From positions 186,001-250,000 of the forward strand of contig JAJNDK010000005.1 of assembly GCA_021156365.1 (NCBI GenBank): 64,000 nucleotides of DNA. The letters are read 5' to 3'. The stretch comes from Bacteroidota bacterium (GTDB lineage: Bacteria; Bacteroidota; Bacteroidia; B-17B0; Aurantibacillaceae). The notes below the pieces were generated by a model that worked only from the letters and a program-made list of their open reading frames with translations, was not told the DNA's origin and did not search any database. Position 1 is the stretch's first letter. Each line of letters opens with the position of its first letter. A program made the translations under genes and the position numbers. Below are positions 8,421 through 17,727 of the stretch, in pieces.

Positions 8421-9038
8421 ATGAACAGAAGAAATATGAACGGGATGTGGTGGCAATATGTATTGGTTTTTGTGGGAGCTCTTTTGTTCGACATTGTTCC
8501 CTTTCCGTTCCTCCCGGCCTTTACGATCATGGTCACGCTGCAGATCATTTTCGATCTTGATATCTGGTGGGTGATATGCATAGGTGTTGCCGGGTCGGTA
8601 CTTGGGCGTTATATCCTTTCCCTGTACATTCCCCGTATTTCCGACAGGTATTTCAAAGTGGCGAAAAATGAAGACATTAAATTTCTCGGTGAAAAAATGA
8701 GATCAAAAGGCTGGAAAAGCCAATTGGCTATACTTGCTTATTCCTTACTCCCACTGCCTACAACGCCTTTGTTTGTTGCCGGAGGCATTGCAAGGTTAAA
8801 GCCGGTTTATATCATTCCTGCTTTTTTGGTAGGGAAATTTACAAGCGATACAATTGCTGTTTCGATGGGGAACTATGCAAGGGATAATATAGAAACGATC
8901 CGATCTGATATTTTTTCCTGGCAATCCCTCTGCGGGCTGCTTGTCAGTCTGCTGTTACTGGCCGCACTGTTGTTTATCGACTGGCGCTCATTGATCCAAG
9001 ACAAGAAATTCGTACTAAAGTTCAGGATATTTAAATAA
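8421..9038 (+). CDS. Multi-pass membrane protein of unknown family
   Basis: The 205-residue protein has about five hydrophobic segments (residues 11-28, 33-62, 95-120, 128-148 and 168-190), with glycine- and proline-containing re-entrant-looking stretches such as YSLLPLPTTPLFVAGG. The layout is loosely like SNARE-associated/DedA-type membrane proteins, but the family's sequence motifs are not clearly present. A second ATG at 8439 gives an equally good start; I kept the first. It is the last gene of the plus-strand run and converges on ridA. Confidence 0.7.
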   Translation: MNRRNMNGMWWQYVLVFVGALLFDIVPFPFLPAFTIMVTLQIIFDLDIWWVICIGVAGSVLGRYILSLYIPRISDRYFKVAKNEDIKFLGEKMRSKGWKSQLAILAYSLLPLPTTPLFVAGGIARLKPVYIIPAFLVGKFTSDTIAVSMGNYARDNIETIRSDIFSWQSLCGLLVSLLLLAALLFIDWRSLIQDKKFVLKFRIFK

Positions 9039-9039
9039 A

Positions 9040-9068
9040 AACACCTGTCTCTTTTGAAAACAGGCGTT
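9040..9068. terminator. Bidirectional hairpin between the converging genes at 9038 and 9089
   Basis: AACACCTGT at 9040-9048 pairs with ACAGGCGTT at 9060-9068 with one mismatch. Read on the minus strand it is followed by a run of T, so it should mainly stop transcription from ridA. Confidence 0.6.
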
Positions 9069-9088
9069 CTATTATCCGGTCAGAAAAA

Positions 9089-9466
9089 TCACTTCACTGC
9101 TTCCATACTGATCTCAACATTCGCATCTTTCGGCAAACGTTTTGCTTCGATGGTTGCTCGTGCAGGAAAATCTTTTGTAAAATAAGAGCTGTACACTTCA
9201 TTCACCTGGACGAAATTATTCATATCACTCAAAAAAATACTGGTCTTTACCACATTATCGAAACTCATGCCTGCTTCATTCAAAATAGCTCCGAGATAAT
9301 CCATTACCTGCTTGGTCTCATCTTTCACAGATAGCTTCATGAGCTTGTTGGTTTCCAGGTCCAGCGCTATCTGACCCGACATATACAAGGTGTCTCCCGC
9401 AAGAATTGCCTGGTTGTAGGGCCCGATCGGAGTGGGCGCTTTAGGTGTATTGATGATTTTCTTCAT
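9089..9466 (-). CDS. ridA: RidA family enamine/imine deaminase
   Basis: The 125-residue length and full-length match identify a RidA (YjgF/YER057c/UK114) protein, a cytosolic homotrimer that hydrolyses reactive 2-aminoacrylate and 2-iminobutanoate to 2-keto acids. The key residues are present: Tyr17 in PIGPYNQA, Arg103 in PARATIEAK and Glu118 in ANVEISMEA. The signature GDTLYMSGQIALD is at 24-36. The gene is preceded by a -7-type element on the minus strand at 9490-9497 and seems to be transcribed alone. Confidence 0.95.
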   Translation of the reverse strand: MKKIINTPKAPTPIGPYNQAILAGDTLYMSGQIALDLETNKLMKLSVKDETKQVMDYLGAILNEAGMSFDNVVKTSIFLSDMNNFVQVNEVYSSYFTKDFPARATIEAKRLPKDANVEISMEAVK

Positions 9467-9489
9467 AAGAATGATTGTTTTTTGATAAA

Positions 9490-9497
9490 CAAATGTA
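9490..9497 (-). promoter_or_regulatory. -7 element for ridA
   Basis: Minus-strand TACATTTG, 23 bases before the start codon. No TTTG lies at the -33 position. Confidence 0.45.
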
Positions 9498-9538
9498 CAA
9501 TTTTTTGGAAAACACGCGTTCGTCTCTATCCGATTGTA

Positions 9539-10756
9539 TCACAGCTTGTTGAGTTCTGCAATACTGAGCCAGGCCATGAGCCCGCTACCGGTTTCGAGGG
9601 CTTTTTCGTCGATATCGAAGGTGGGTGTATGAACGCCCGATACAATATTTCTTTCTTTATTACCTGTTCCAAGCCGGTAAAAACAGCTTGGTACCTGTTG
9701 CGAGAAAAAAGCAAAATCTTCAGCAGTCATACGCAAAGCTAAGTCTTCCACATTTTCTTTTCCTAAATAGAGCTGTGCTGCTTTGAAACAATCCACCGTA
9801 AGCTGTTCATCATTCACAAGGAATGGATAGCCTTTTTCGATGCGAACTTCGATCGCTGCATTCCATTTGGCTGCGATCTCTATAGCTGTGATACCAAGCA
9901 GCCTGTGTACTTCCTCTCTCCAGGCTTCATGCATCGTACGAAAAGTTCCCGCTATTTCCACCGTATCCGGGATCACATTGGTAGCTCCTTTTCCTTCTAT
10001 CTTTCCAAAAGCCAGTACGGTCGGTGCATTTGCAAAGTCCCCTGTTTGCTGGTGTTTTTTGCTGATCATAAAATCAGTATGCAAAGCCGTGAGCAATTCA
10101 GATGCGATCAAAAGCGGGTTGTTGTATTCCGAAGGCATGGCTGCATGGCCGCCCTTTCCTTTTACGGTGATATACAATTCATCCGTGCTCGCCATGTACA
10201 TACCTTTCCGGAAACCAACTTTGCCTGCTTCCATATTCGGGAACACATGCTGTGCCATTGCCTTCTCCACTTTCGGATCTTTTAGCACCCCTTCTTTGAT
10301 CATCAGGGAAGCGCCTCCGGGCAATACTTCCTCTCCCGGCTGGAAAATAAATTTAATGCTTCCCTCCCACTCGTTCTTCAGCTCGTTCAGTATCATCAAA
10401 GCACCTAAGAGACAGGCACTGTGTACATCATGACCGCAGGCATGCATCACACCATCGTTGACGGATCTGTAAGGCACCTTGTTTTGTTCTGTGATCGGTA
10501 AAGCGTCCATGTCGGCACGCAGCAATAGAGTTTCTTTGCCTTTATTCTTTCCCTCTAATACACCTACAATACCGGTGCCTGCCATTCCACGCGTGTAGGA
10601 CAGGCCGATCTCATCCAACACCGTTGCGATATAAGCAGAAGTAGTGTACTCTTTGAAAGAAAGCTCGGGATGTGTGTGCAGATGCTCGCGGATCTTTTTC
10701 ACCCGCACAAAATTTTGCGAGGCGAGTGTTTTTATTTTATCTGCTAAAGCCTGCAT
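9539..10756 (-). CDS. M20 family amidohydrolase (N-acyl amino acid/hippurate hydrolase type)
   Basis: The 405-residue protein is a full-length M20D metallopeptidase/amidohydrolase. The metal-binding residues are visible: C107, H109 and H112 in MHACGHDVHSA, E142-E143 in QPGEEVLPGG, and a C-terminal histidine in SGVHTPTFDID. The dimerisation domain lies between (about 185-300, from VKGKGGHAAMPSE). Family members remove acyl groups from N-acyl amino acids, hippurate or indole-3-acetyl amino acids in the cytoplasm; the substrate cannot be told from sequence. No signal peptide is visible. Confidence 0.9.
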   Translation of the reverse strand: MQALADKIKTLASQNFVRVKKIREHLHTHPELSFKEYTTSAYIATVLDEIGLSYTRGMAGTGIVGVLEGKNKGKETLLLRADMDALPITEQNKVPYRSVNDGVMHACGHDVHSACLLGALMILNELKNEWEGSIKFIFQPGEEVLPGGASLMIKEGVLKDPKVEKAMAQHVFPNMEAGKVGFRKGMYMASTDELYITVKGKGGHAAMPSEYNNPLLIASELLTALHTDFMISKKHQQTGDFANAPTVLAFGKIEGKGATNVIPDTVEIAGTFRTMHEAWREEVHRLLGITAIEIAAKWNAAIEVRIEKGYPFLVNDEQLTVDCFKAAQLYLGKENVEDLALRMTAEDFAFFSQQVPSCFYRLGTGNKERNIVSGVHTPTFDIDEKALETGSGLMAWLSIAELNKL

Positions 10757-10773
10757 AATTCTTTTAGATTCAA

Positions 10774-10781
10774 CAAAGATA
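10774..10781 (-). promoter_or_regulatory. -7 element for the M20 amidohydrolase gene
   Basis: Minus-strand TATCTTTG, 17 bases before the start codon. The -33 element is not recognisable. Confidence 0.45.
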
Positions 10782-10804
10782 AAAATTATGCAATTGCCAG
10801 GCGT

Positions 10805-13800
10805 TTAAAAATCTGTTGTAAACGACAGGTAGGTGATGCGATCCTGTTTCTCTTTGTTGTCAATGCCCCACGACATATCCACACGGAAGAAATAACCGAA
10901 CAAACGGGAGCGGATCCCGAATCCATACCCTGCAATGATCGGTTGTTTGTACTGGATCAGCACTACATTGATCGGGTTGCCGGGAATCGTGGTACGGTTT
11001 TCTGTGTTCTCCGCACTATAAGGATTCCAGCCATACCAGGCCATACCGAAATCACTGAACCCGATGATCTGGAAATTGTTGATGAAATCGGAGCGGATCG
11101 GGCGATTGATCAGGTAATTGAAAATAGGAAAACGCAACTCGGAGTTGAATGCTACAAAATTATTCCCGTTCCGGGCATTTTGTTTAAAGCCACGCATATT
11201 GGTAGCGATCGTCTGGAACTGATATTGCTCCGGGTGCAGGATATTGATGTTGTAATCAAATTTTGGCGAGAACCAGTTATCCACCCCCCCGAGGTAATAG
11301 ATCAAACGATCGGTTCCGAGCGAAGTACTGCCCGCCAGACGGTTGGCCCAGATAAAATTGCGGTGGATGCGTGTATAGTTGCGCAGATCAAATCCCATCA
11401 CGATAAGGTCGTGTCGTTGCATGATATCTTTTATATCTATCCGCCGCAGGTATTCTGCAAATAATTTAGAACGATTGCCACGGTATAAATTCAATCCTAA
11501 GCTTTTTGTATTGTCAAAGATGAGCTCTGCTTTGGCTCCTACGTAATTATCATATTGATTTTTCTTCAGCAGGGTTGCATCATTTGTTGCCGTAAATACT
11601 TTCCTGTCATTCCGGTACAGGAAGGTTCCTCTGAGAGCAAGCACTTCATTGAAAGGGATCTTTAATTTGTACTGGGCATCGTGAATATTCATTTTCAGCA
11701 GCTCATTGCCACCTTCGATATTATAAAAGGTCTGGCGATGCAGTATGAGCTGTTTATCGAGAAGTTTTTTCTTATTCTCCACACTTACAAACATTTCCGT
11801 GTTCAGGCCTGTCGTTAAACGGAAACCTGCAATGATGCGGTAATCCTCAAACAGATCACTCATCCCGATCTTGAAGAAACCATTAAAACCAGGATTGATA
11901 TAGCTTCCTGAAAAACGCTGATAGGTCTGGCTCAGGAAAGAATTATCCAGCTGCGTTACGATATTATCTACCGAGAAGTTCACATAGTAGTTGCGGAGGG
12001 TCGGCAGTCTGAATTCCTGGGGGCCTGTCGGTTTCTGTTTAAGTGTATCGATAGCGTGGTCAGCCGTGTTTTCTTTGATCTGCGTAACTTTTATTTCTAC
12101 TTTCTTGAACGAATAATCTTCTACATTCACTTTACCTGAGTCGGCGCCTGCGGTTTTTGTATCGCCCGGGCTCACGATCTGCGACTGGCTTACTCTGCTT
12201 TTAGGCGAATACAAAAGGGTCCGTCTGTAATGATTGTTCTGCAATTCGTATACTTTTGCGCTTGCTGCTTCCGGCATCGGACTTATGTACATATACTGGC
12301 GGCCATTCATATAAAAAACTTCTGTGATCTTTTTTCCTTTGAAGCTGATATCCTGCTCCTGTACATTGCGTTTGTAATTGGTCACGATCTTCGGATAGAA
12401 AGTATAGCGGTAATGCTCTGTCGTATCCACATAGGAGATCACGCTGTCCATTTTTGCGAGGAAGCGATTGCGGATCCCGTTGCTCTCGCTCAGGTAAGAA
12501 AAATAGCCGCTTTCATAATCCATCGGCTGCGACTCATTCACATCGGGTGTGTTGGTAATACGCAGAAGCGCTTTCGATTTTTTCTGCACATCATACATGA
12601 ACAGATCGTTGTATTTGCTTTGCATATACTCGTAACGTGCATTGTCTTTATCCGTGATTGTATCTTTTACGCGGTTAGAGGTGAAGAGGATCTGGTTGCC
12701 TTTGTTAACGAAGCGTGGATAGTTATCATCCCACACATCATTCGTGATCTGCTCCAGCCCGCCTGCATTGATCGTAAAAATAAATATATCCGCCTGTCCT
12801 TTTCCTTTTTTTACACCGCTGAAAACGATCTTTTTTCCGTCCGGTGAATAGCCGAAATCGATCACCTTTTCAATTCCTGTTATAGGTTTTGTAAAGGTTT
12901 CTTTTTCTTCTACATTGTATGTAGAGAAATAGATCACTCCTTTTTTCTCATTGATCATCGCGAGGCTGTTCCCTTTCGGGTTCCATGCCAGCAGGGGATA
13001 ACTGAAATCATTGATGCGTTCTATCTTCGGGCCCCACTTTGCAATCCGTTTGGGTTTGCTTTTTTCATCCATGTTTTTGATATACACACGGTACTGGCTT
13101 AACTCATTGCTCACATAGGCCACATATTTTCCATCGTTGCTTATCTTGAGCTGGTAATAGTTGCGGAATGTTTTCGGTTTTTCCAGTACCAGTTCTCCCT
13201 TCGGGAAATACTGCGTGGAATCGATGTTCATGTTCCTTCTTGCATAAGCGTCGATCCATTCATAGGTAATGGTCTGCACGCTGGTGCCTAATACAAAATT
13301 GAAAGCGCTTTCCACACTCCTGCTCACTTTGGTCATGTACAGGATGTTCGGGATAGAAGCCATGCCATAGGTATCAGCAATGTAATTCCACAATGCATGG
13401 CCGGCCATCACTGCTTCCTCACCTGAAAGTTTATTGAAGCTATAGTAACGGTCGTTCAGCACGGCATCCATTACTTTGTTATCGAGCTCCACACTCCAGT
13501 CTTCCGACAGGTAGGAGATCAATCCTTTTTTGTACCAATCCGGCAAAACAAGCAGGGTGGAGTTTTTCACCATATCCCTCGCACGGCCGCCATACATCAT
13601 ATCGTTGATCAGTACCTCCGCAACTCCGGCACGGATCTGCTTATCAAGGTCTGCATGGTTCCCTTTAAAATAAACGGCCACTTTTGTTCCGGCGATCTTT
13701 GTTACACCTCCCAAATTGCCCCCGCTTCCATCCTCTGCCGAAAGTCCGATATTTGACTGCCTGAAATCGCCCTGGTTGGTATATACTAATATCTGTATCT

Positions 13801-14059
13801 TTTCTTCGAATTGAAAATCCAGCTTTTTTTCCAGGTCTTTCAAATGAAGCTCTGTTTTATGTGCTACATACTTCGCAAGCTCCTGGCCACCTTCGTATAA
13901 ATACACCTGGTATCTGTCGAAACCATAATACGTCCAGTTGAAAGGCTGGTATTGAACCCTGTTTTTACCAAATTCCTGTTGGGAGCCGTAATAGAATTGC
14001 GCATCCGCATGGTTAGCAAAAAAGAAAAGTACAAAGAGAGATAGAATGCGCTTCATCAT
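10805..14059 (-). CDS. Large envelope protein: peptidase-MA-like, TolB/PD40-like propeller, C-terminal outer-membrane barrel
   Basis: The 1084-residue protein starts with a signal peptide (to about residue 21, NHADAQ). Residues about 60-260 resemble a peptidase-MA-like (gluzincin) domain, with VLPDWYKKGLISYLSEDW as the downstream helix, but the HExxH zinc helix is replaced by EVLINDMMYGG, so it is probably inactive. Residues about 300-640 hold PD40/WD40-type beta-propeller repeats (GYSPDGKKIVFSGVKKGKGQ, DDNYPRFVNKGNQILFTSN). The final 350 residues show alternating beta strands and end RITYLSFTTDF with a terminal aromatic, typical of an outer-membrane barrel. I infer a surface or periplasmic complex role; the exact function is unknown. 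Confidence 0.75.
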   Translation of the reverse strand: MMKRILSLFVLFFFANHADAQFYYGSQQEFGKNRVQYQPFNWTYYGFDRYQVYLYEGGQELAKYVAHKTELHLKDLEKKLDFQFEEKIQILVYTNQGDFRQSNIGLSAEDGSGGNLGGVTKIAGTKVAVYFKGNHADLDKQIRAGVAEVLINDMMYGGRARDMVKNSTLLVLPDWYKKGLISYLSEDWSVELDNKVMDAVLNDRYYSFNKLSGEEAVMAGHALWNYIADTYGMASIPNILYMTKVSRSVESAFNFVLGTSVQTITYEWIDAYARRNMNIDSTQYFPKGELVLEKPKTFRNYYQLKISNDGKYVAYVSNELSQYRVYIKNMDEKSKPKRIAKWGPKIERINDFSYPLLAWNPKGNSLAMINEKKGVIYFSTYNVEEKETFTKPITGIEKVIDFGYSPDGKKIVFSGVKKGKGQADIFIFTINAGGLEQITNDVWDDNYPRFVNKGNQILFTSNRVKDTITDKDNARYEYMQSKYNDLFMYDVQKKSKALLRITNTPDVNESQPMDYESGYFSYLSESNGIRNRFLAKMDSVISYVDTTEHYRYTFYPKIVTNYKRNVQEQDISFKGKKITEVFYMNGRQYMYISPMPEAASAKVYELQNNHYRRTLLYSPKSRVSQSQIVSPGDTKTAGADSGKVNVEDYSFKKVEIKVTQIKENTADHAIDTLKQKPTGPQEFRLPTLRNYYVNFSVDNIVTQLDNSFLSQTYQRFSGSYINPGFNGFFKIGMSDLFEDYRIIAGFRLTTGLNTEMFVSVENKKKLLDKQLILHRQTFYNIEGGNELLKMNIHDAQYKLKIPFNEVLALRGTFLYRNDRKVFTATNDATLLKKNQYDNYVGAKAELIFDNTKSLGLNLYRGNRSKLFAEYLRRIDIKDIMQRHDLIVMGFDLRNYTRIHRNFIWANRLAGSTSLGTDRLIYYLGGVDNWFSPKFDYNINILHPEQYQFQTIATNMRGFKQNARNGNNFVAFNSELRFPIFNYLINRPIRSDFINNFQIIGFSDFGMAWYGWNPYSAENTENRTTIPGNPINVVLIQYKQPIIAGYGFGIRSRLFGYFFRVDMSWGIDNKEKQDRITYLSFTTDF

Positions 14060-14207
14060 TGTGAAAAATGGATTACTAATGTAGGGAATTTTATAGTATA
14101 AACGAAGCGAATGCCGGGATTTATGAATTTTTTAGAAATTCGCCAACTGCATTAAATATGTCCTCATCTTCGACCAGCTAATTTATTAGGATCCGACGTA
14201 TTTTTTT

Positions 14208-14289
14208 AGCCGCAGATTTCCACAGATTACGCTGATTAAATATCTAAAAATAACGCTAATATCTGCGAAATCCGTGTTAATCTGCGGCT
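14208..14289. repeat. REP-like imperfect inverted repeat (82 bp)
   Basis: AGCCGCAGATT at 14208-14218 is the exact reverse complement of AATCTGCGGCT at 14279-14289. Inside, further imperfect pairing (CAGATTACGCTGATTA against TAACGCTAATATCTGCG) extends the hairpin. It lies in the 273-base gap between purB and the large minus-strand envelope gene. Similar 'cagattaacacagatt' palindromes are scattered in many Bacteroidota genomes. Confidence 0.6.
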
Positions 14290-14332
14290 GCATTTTATCA
14301 GAAGCTATGGTTTGTAAGGCAGGAAATAAATC

Positions 14333-15676
14333 TCAGATCCCTGTATAATTGTGCGGGGAAATCTTGCGGAGCTCTGTTTTTACTTCTTCTCCGACATTAA
14401 GTGTTTCTATGAAGGAACGGATACTTTCTTCTGTAATGGCGCTGTTGGTGCGGGTAAGTGCTTTCAAGGCCTCATATGGCTTGGGATATCCCTCGCGGCG
14501 AAGGATCGTTTGGATGGCCTCTGCCACTACGGCCCAGTTGTTCTCCAGGTCGGCATGGAGGGCTTTTTCGTTCAGGATCAATTTGCTCAAGCCTTTCAGA
14601 ATGGATTCATAGGCGATCAGGGCATGTGACAAAGGCACGCCAATGGTACGTAAAACGGTTGAGTCTGTAAGATCACGCTGCAGCCTGCTGATCGGTAGCT
14701 TGGCCGAAAGGTGCTCCAGCAGGGCATTGGAGATACCGAGGTTCCCTTCTGCATTTTCGAAATCGATCGGGTTTACCTTATGTGGCATTGCCGAAGAGCC
14801 CACTTCGCCTTCTTTCAGCTTTTGCTTAAAATATTCCATCGATATATAGGTCCATATATCGCGGCAGAGATCAATGAGTATGGTATTGATGCGTTTCATC
14901 GCATCGAACCAGGCTGCAAGATTATCGTAATGCTCGATCTGTGTGGTATACCTGCTTCTGTCAAGGCCCAGCGTCTTGTTCACGAAAGTATCGCCGAAAG
15001 CTACCCAGTCTACTGAAGGATAGGCCACATGGTGTGCATTAAAATTACCTGTCGCACCACCAAACTTGGCAGAATATGGAACTTGTTTTAATTGCTGCAA
15101 TTGTTTTTCCAGTCGCTCCGTAAAAACGCTGAGCTCTTTTCCTAAGCGTGTTGGAGATGCAGGCTGCCCGTGGGTTTTGGCCAGCATAGGGATATCCTTC
15201 CAGTCCTTGGCGAATGTGTCGAGCTGGCGGATGAGCTCATTCACTTTTGGGATGAGCACCTCGTTGGCTGCTTCTTTCAACGATAAGGGAACGGAAGTAT
15301 TATTAATATCCTGGGAGGTGAGCCCGAAATGGATAAATTCTTCAAATTGCTGAAGGTTCAATGCGGCGGTTTTTTCCTTGATAAAATACTCCACTGCCTT
15401 CACATCGTGATTGGTTGTTTTCTCGATCTCTTTGATCCGCAATGCATCTTCCGGTGTGAAGCTTTCATATAAAGAACGCAGCTTTTGGAACAGCGTTTTA
15501 TCCACTTCCTTTAGCTGAGGCAGCGGTAGTTCGCACAAAGCAATAAAATATTCGATCTCCACGCGAACCCTGTAACGGATAAGTGCATATTCCGAAAAAT
15601 ACGCAGCGAGCGGAAAGGTGACTTTTCTGTATCTGCCATCTGCAGGCGAAATGGCTGTAAGTGTGTTCAGTTCCAT
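14333..15676 (-). CDS. purB: Adenylosuccinate lyase
   Basis: The 447-residue protein is a full-length member of the fumarase/aspartase superfamily, PurB branch. It splits succinyl-AICAR and adenylosuccinate to release fumarate in purine synthesis, as a cytosolic homotetramer. The signature loop is seen in GEVGSSAMPHKVNPIDFENA. Other conserved blocks are TNHDVKAVEYFIKE and HFGLTSQDINNTSVPL. I choose the start MELNTLTAISPADGRY, which matches the family's beginning; the in-frame ATG at 15697 would add seven residues (MPFPFFM). A -7-like element lies upstream at 15695. Confidence 0.96.
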   Translation of the reverse strand: MELNTLTAISPADGRYRKVTFPLAAYFSEYALIRYRVRVEIEYFIALCELPLPQLKEVDKTLFQKLRSLYESFTPEDALRIKEIEKTTNHDVKAVEYFIKEKTAALNLQQFEEFIHFGLTSQDINNTSVPLSLKEAANEVLIPKVNELIRQLDTFAKDWKDIPMLAKTHGQPASPTRLGKELSVFTERLEKQLQQLKQVPYSAKFGGATGNFNAHHVAYPSVDWVAFGDTFVNKTLGLDRSRYTTQIEHYDNLAAWFDAMKRINTILIDLCRDIWTYISMEYFKQKLKEGEVGSSAMPHKVNPIDFENAEGNLGISNALLEHLSAKLPISRLQRDLTDSTVLRTIGVPLSHALIAYESILKGLSKLILNEKALHADLENNWAVVAEAIQTILRREGYPKPYEALKALTRTNSAITEESIRSFIETLNVGEEVKTELRKISPHNYTGI

Positions 15677-15694
15677 CATAAAAAAAGGAAAGGG

Positions 15695-15702
15695 CAAAAA
15701 TA
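15695..15702 (-). promoter_or_regulatory. -7 element for purB
   Basis: Minus-strand TATTTTTG, 18 bases upstream of the start. The closest TTTG lies 23 bases further up (15726-15729), a longer spacing than usual. Confidence 0.45.
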
Positions 15703-15756
15703 GGTTTATTTTTTAAGATCGGACACAAAGTTTATCTGATGTTTTTCTGCCTCCGC

Positions 15757-15788
15757 TTTGCATTTGACAAGTATATTCCCTAAATTCG
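15757..15788 (+). promoter_or_regulatory. Promoter for the adhesin/PorP operon
   Basis: TTTG at 15757-15760 and TAAATTCG at 15781-15788 are 20 bases apart, close to the Bacteroidota consensus. The ATG at 15799 is only 10 bases after the -7 element, so the mRNA would have almost no leader. Confidence 0.5.
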
Positions 15789-15798
15789 TGTCTTGAGA

Positions 15799-17727
15799 AT
15801 GAAGCCAACACTACTAAAGACATTTTTTGCCCTTCTATGTATTGGATTTTCCTTTAAATCCATTGCACAACCCGTAGGTTTTATTACTTCTAATTTTTCT
15901 AATGACACGGTTTGTGCCGGTAATTCGGCACTTCTCGTAGGCAATGGAATTAATGGACTTGTAGATATATGGCAAATTAGTTTCAATAACGGAGCTAACT
16001 GGTCTCCGATTTCTGGAACGGAAGGTGATACACAATACCCGGTCTTCCAAATCCCCAACAACACTTGTTACCGCTTTATACATAATCTAAATGCTGATAC
16101 TTCTGCACCCTATTGTATAACAGTAGACGATTCCAGTAATGCAGGCACAATAACGGGAGGTGGTCCACAGTGTGGAGTTGCAAATGGTACTCTTACGGTA
16201 AATGCTTATAATGGTGTTCCTACAGGCTGGTATTCTTCGACTGCTTCACCCACCGGACCTTTCACAAGCCTCAGTAACACGGGTACTACTCAATCATTCA
16301 GCGTTGTCACTACTACTTATTTTGCCTATATCACTCAAAATGGCGTATGTCCGGCCGATACTACTGTCAATACGGTAAGCATCACACCGTATACAAATGC
16401 AGGAGCTATCACGGTAAATCCTACAGGCGGTGTTTGCGCACCTACGAATACATCTACTTTAACGGTAACAGGTGTTGTAGGTACGGCAAGTCCGACACAA
16501 GGCTGGCAATCTGCAGCAGCAGCCACCGGTCCCTGGTCATCATTGAGCACTACTACGAACACCTATACGGCTACCAATCTTACAAGCACTACTTATTACC
16601 ATTATATCGCACAAAGTGGTATCTGCCCGGCCGATACAAGTTTGCCTGTGGCAGTGACAGTGCACCAGCCACCGGTTGGCGGTACGTTATCTGGCGGCAT
16701 GCTTCATTGCGGTCCGCCCCCGGCTACAGGAACATTAACACTCACCGGCTACAGCGGAACGATCGGACAATGGCAATTCTCCACGAACGGAGGCGCCAGC
16801 TGGTCAAACGCTTCCTGTATAGGCACCACTACCTGCGGCTACAGTTTGTCTTCACCCCATACGTTATATAGGGTAGAAGTTGACAACGGATCCTGTCCAT
16901 CCACTTATTCGGCTATCGACTCTGTGAACATAAGCGCCAATTCGGTAGCGGGAACACTTGTCCACTCTGAAGATACGCTTTGCGCTTATTCTTTTCCGGG
17001 AGGAACAATGAGTATTTCCGGGTACGTAGGAAACGGTTTTCAATGGGAAGTATCTACAAACGGCGGTCTTACCTGGAATCCAAAACCGGGATCAGGGCCC
17101 AATTCGGGATACGTTAACCTGGCGTCGGGAACTTATATGTATCACTGCATTGTACAGAACAATCAATGCGCTCCGGTAGTGACCAATGCGGTGACTGTTG
17201 TGGTAAATACAAGTCCTGTCGTTACCATTCTTACCAACGATACGATACTCGATCCGGGTGAAACAATAACGGTGGTAGCGATAGGTACCGGTACTCCTTC
17301 CTGGTCGCCTGCCGGTTCGGTTTCCAGCCCAACTTCTTTCACTACTGATGTTACTCCTTATTTCGCTACGGATTATGTGATCACGGTCTCTGACGGATCC
17401 GATTGCATTGATACAGACACCCTGCATGTTTATATGGGTTTAGCACCCTTTAGCGGTTTTATTGCCAATACCCTCACGCCGAACGGCGACAGTATAAACG
17501 ATGCTTTTTTTGTTGAAAATATAGAAGCCTATCTGACCAGCCGGCTCGAGATATTCAATGAGTATGGCCAGCCCATTTATTCTGCTTCTCCATACAAGAA
17601 TGACTGGAAAGGAACCTATAACGGCAGCCGTGTTCCCGATGGAACCTACTATTATGTGCTGACAATTATGGACCTCAACAAAGAGAAAAAATTCAAAGGT
17701 TTTATTACTATCCTGGGCGGTAAATGA
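15799..17727 (+). CDS. T9SS type B sorting domain adhesin-like protein with Ig-like repeats
   Basis: The 642-residue protein begins with a signal peptide (MKPTLLKTFFALLCIGFSF, cleaved near SIAQ). Six or so Ig-like/SprB-like beta-sandwich repeats of about 80-90 residues follow, rich in Thr, Ser, Gly and paired cysteines (for example AGAITVNPTGGVCAPTNTST). The last 85 residues are a gliding-motility-associated (CHU_C, type B) sorting domain: NTLTPNGDSINDAFFVENI, RLEIFNEYGQPIY, WKGTYNGSRVPDGTYYYVL. Such domains direct export through the type IX system and, in Flavobacterium, depend on a PorP/SprF partner. The next gene is just such a partner and overlaps by 4 bases. I chose ATG 15799 over the TTG six bases upstream. 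Confidence 0.88.
   Translation: MKPTLLKTFFALLCIGFSFKSIAQPVGFITSNFSNDTVCAGNSALLVGNGINGLVDIWQISFNNGANWSPISGTEGDTQYPVFQIPNNTCYRFIHNLNADTSAPYCITVDDSSNAGTITGGGPQCGVANGTLTVNAYNGVPTGWYSSTASPTGPFTSLSNTGTTQSFSVVTTTYFAYITQNGVCPADTTVNTVSITPYTNAGAITVNPTGGVCAPTNTSTLTVTGVVGTASPTQGWQSAAAATGPWSSLSTTTNTYTATNLTSTTYYHYIAQSGICPADTSLPVAVTVHQPPVGGTLSGGMLHCGPPPATGTLTLTGYSGTIGQWQFSTNGGASWSNASCIGTTTCGYSLSSPHTLYRVEVDNGSCPSTYSAIDSVNISANSVAGTLVHSEDTLCAYSFPGGTMSISGYVGNGFQWEVSTNGGLTWNPKPGSGPNSGYVNLASGTYMYHCIVQNNQCAPVVTNAVTVVVNTSPVVTILTNDTILDPGETITVVAIGTGTPSWSPAGSVSSPTSFTTDVTPYFATDYVITVSDGSDCIDTDTLHVYMGLAPFSGFIANTLTPNGDSINDAFFVENIEAYLTSRLEIFNEYGQPIYSASPYKNDWKGTYNGSRVPDGTYYYVLTIMDLNKEKKFKGFITILGGK

Noticed and set aside
12230-12847. 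205-codon open frame on the plus strand inside the large minus-strand envelope gene
   Set aside because: The minus-strand protein has recognisable propeller repeats throughout; the antisense product has no signal, motif or start context.
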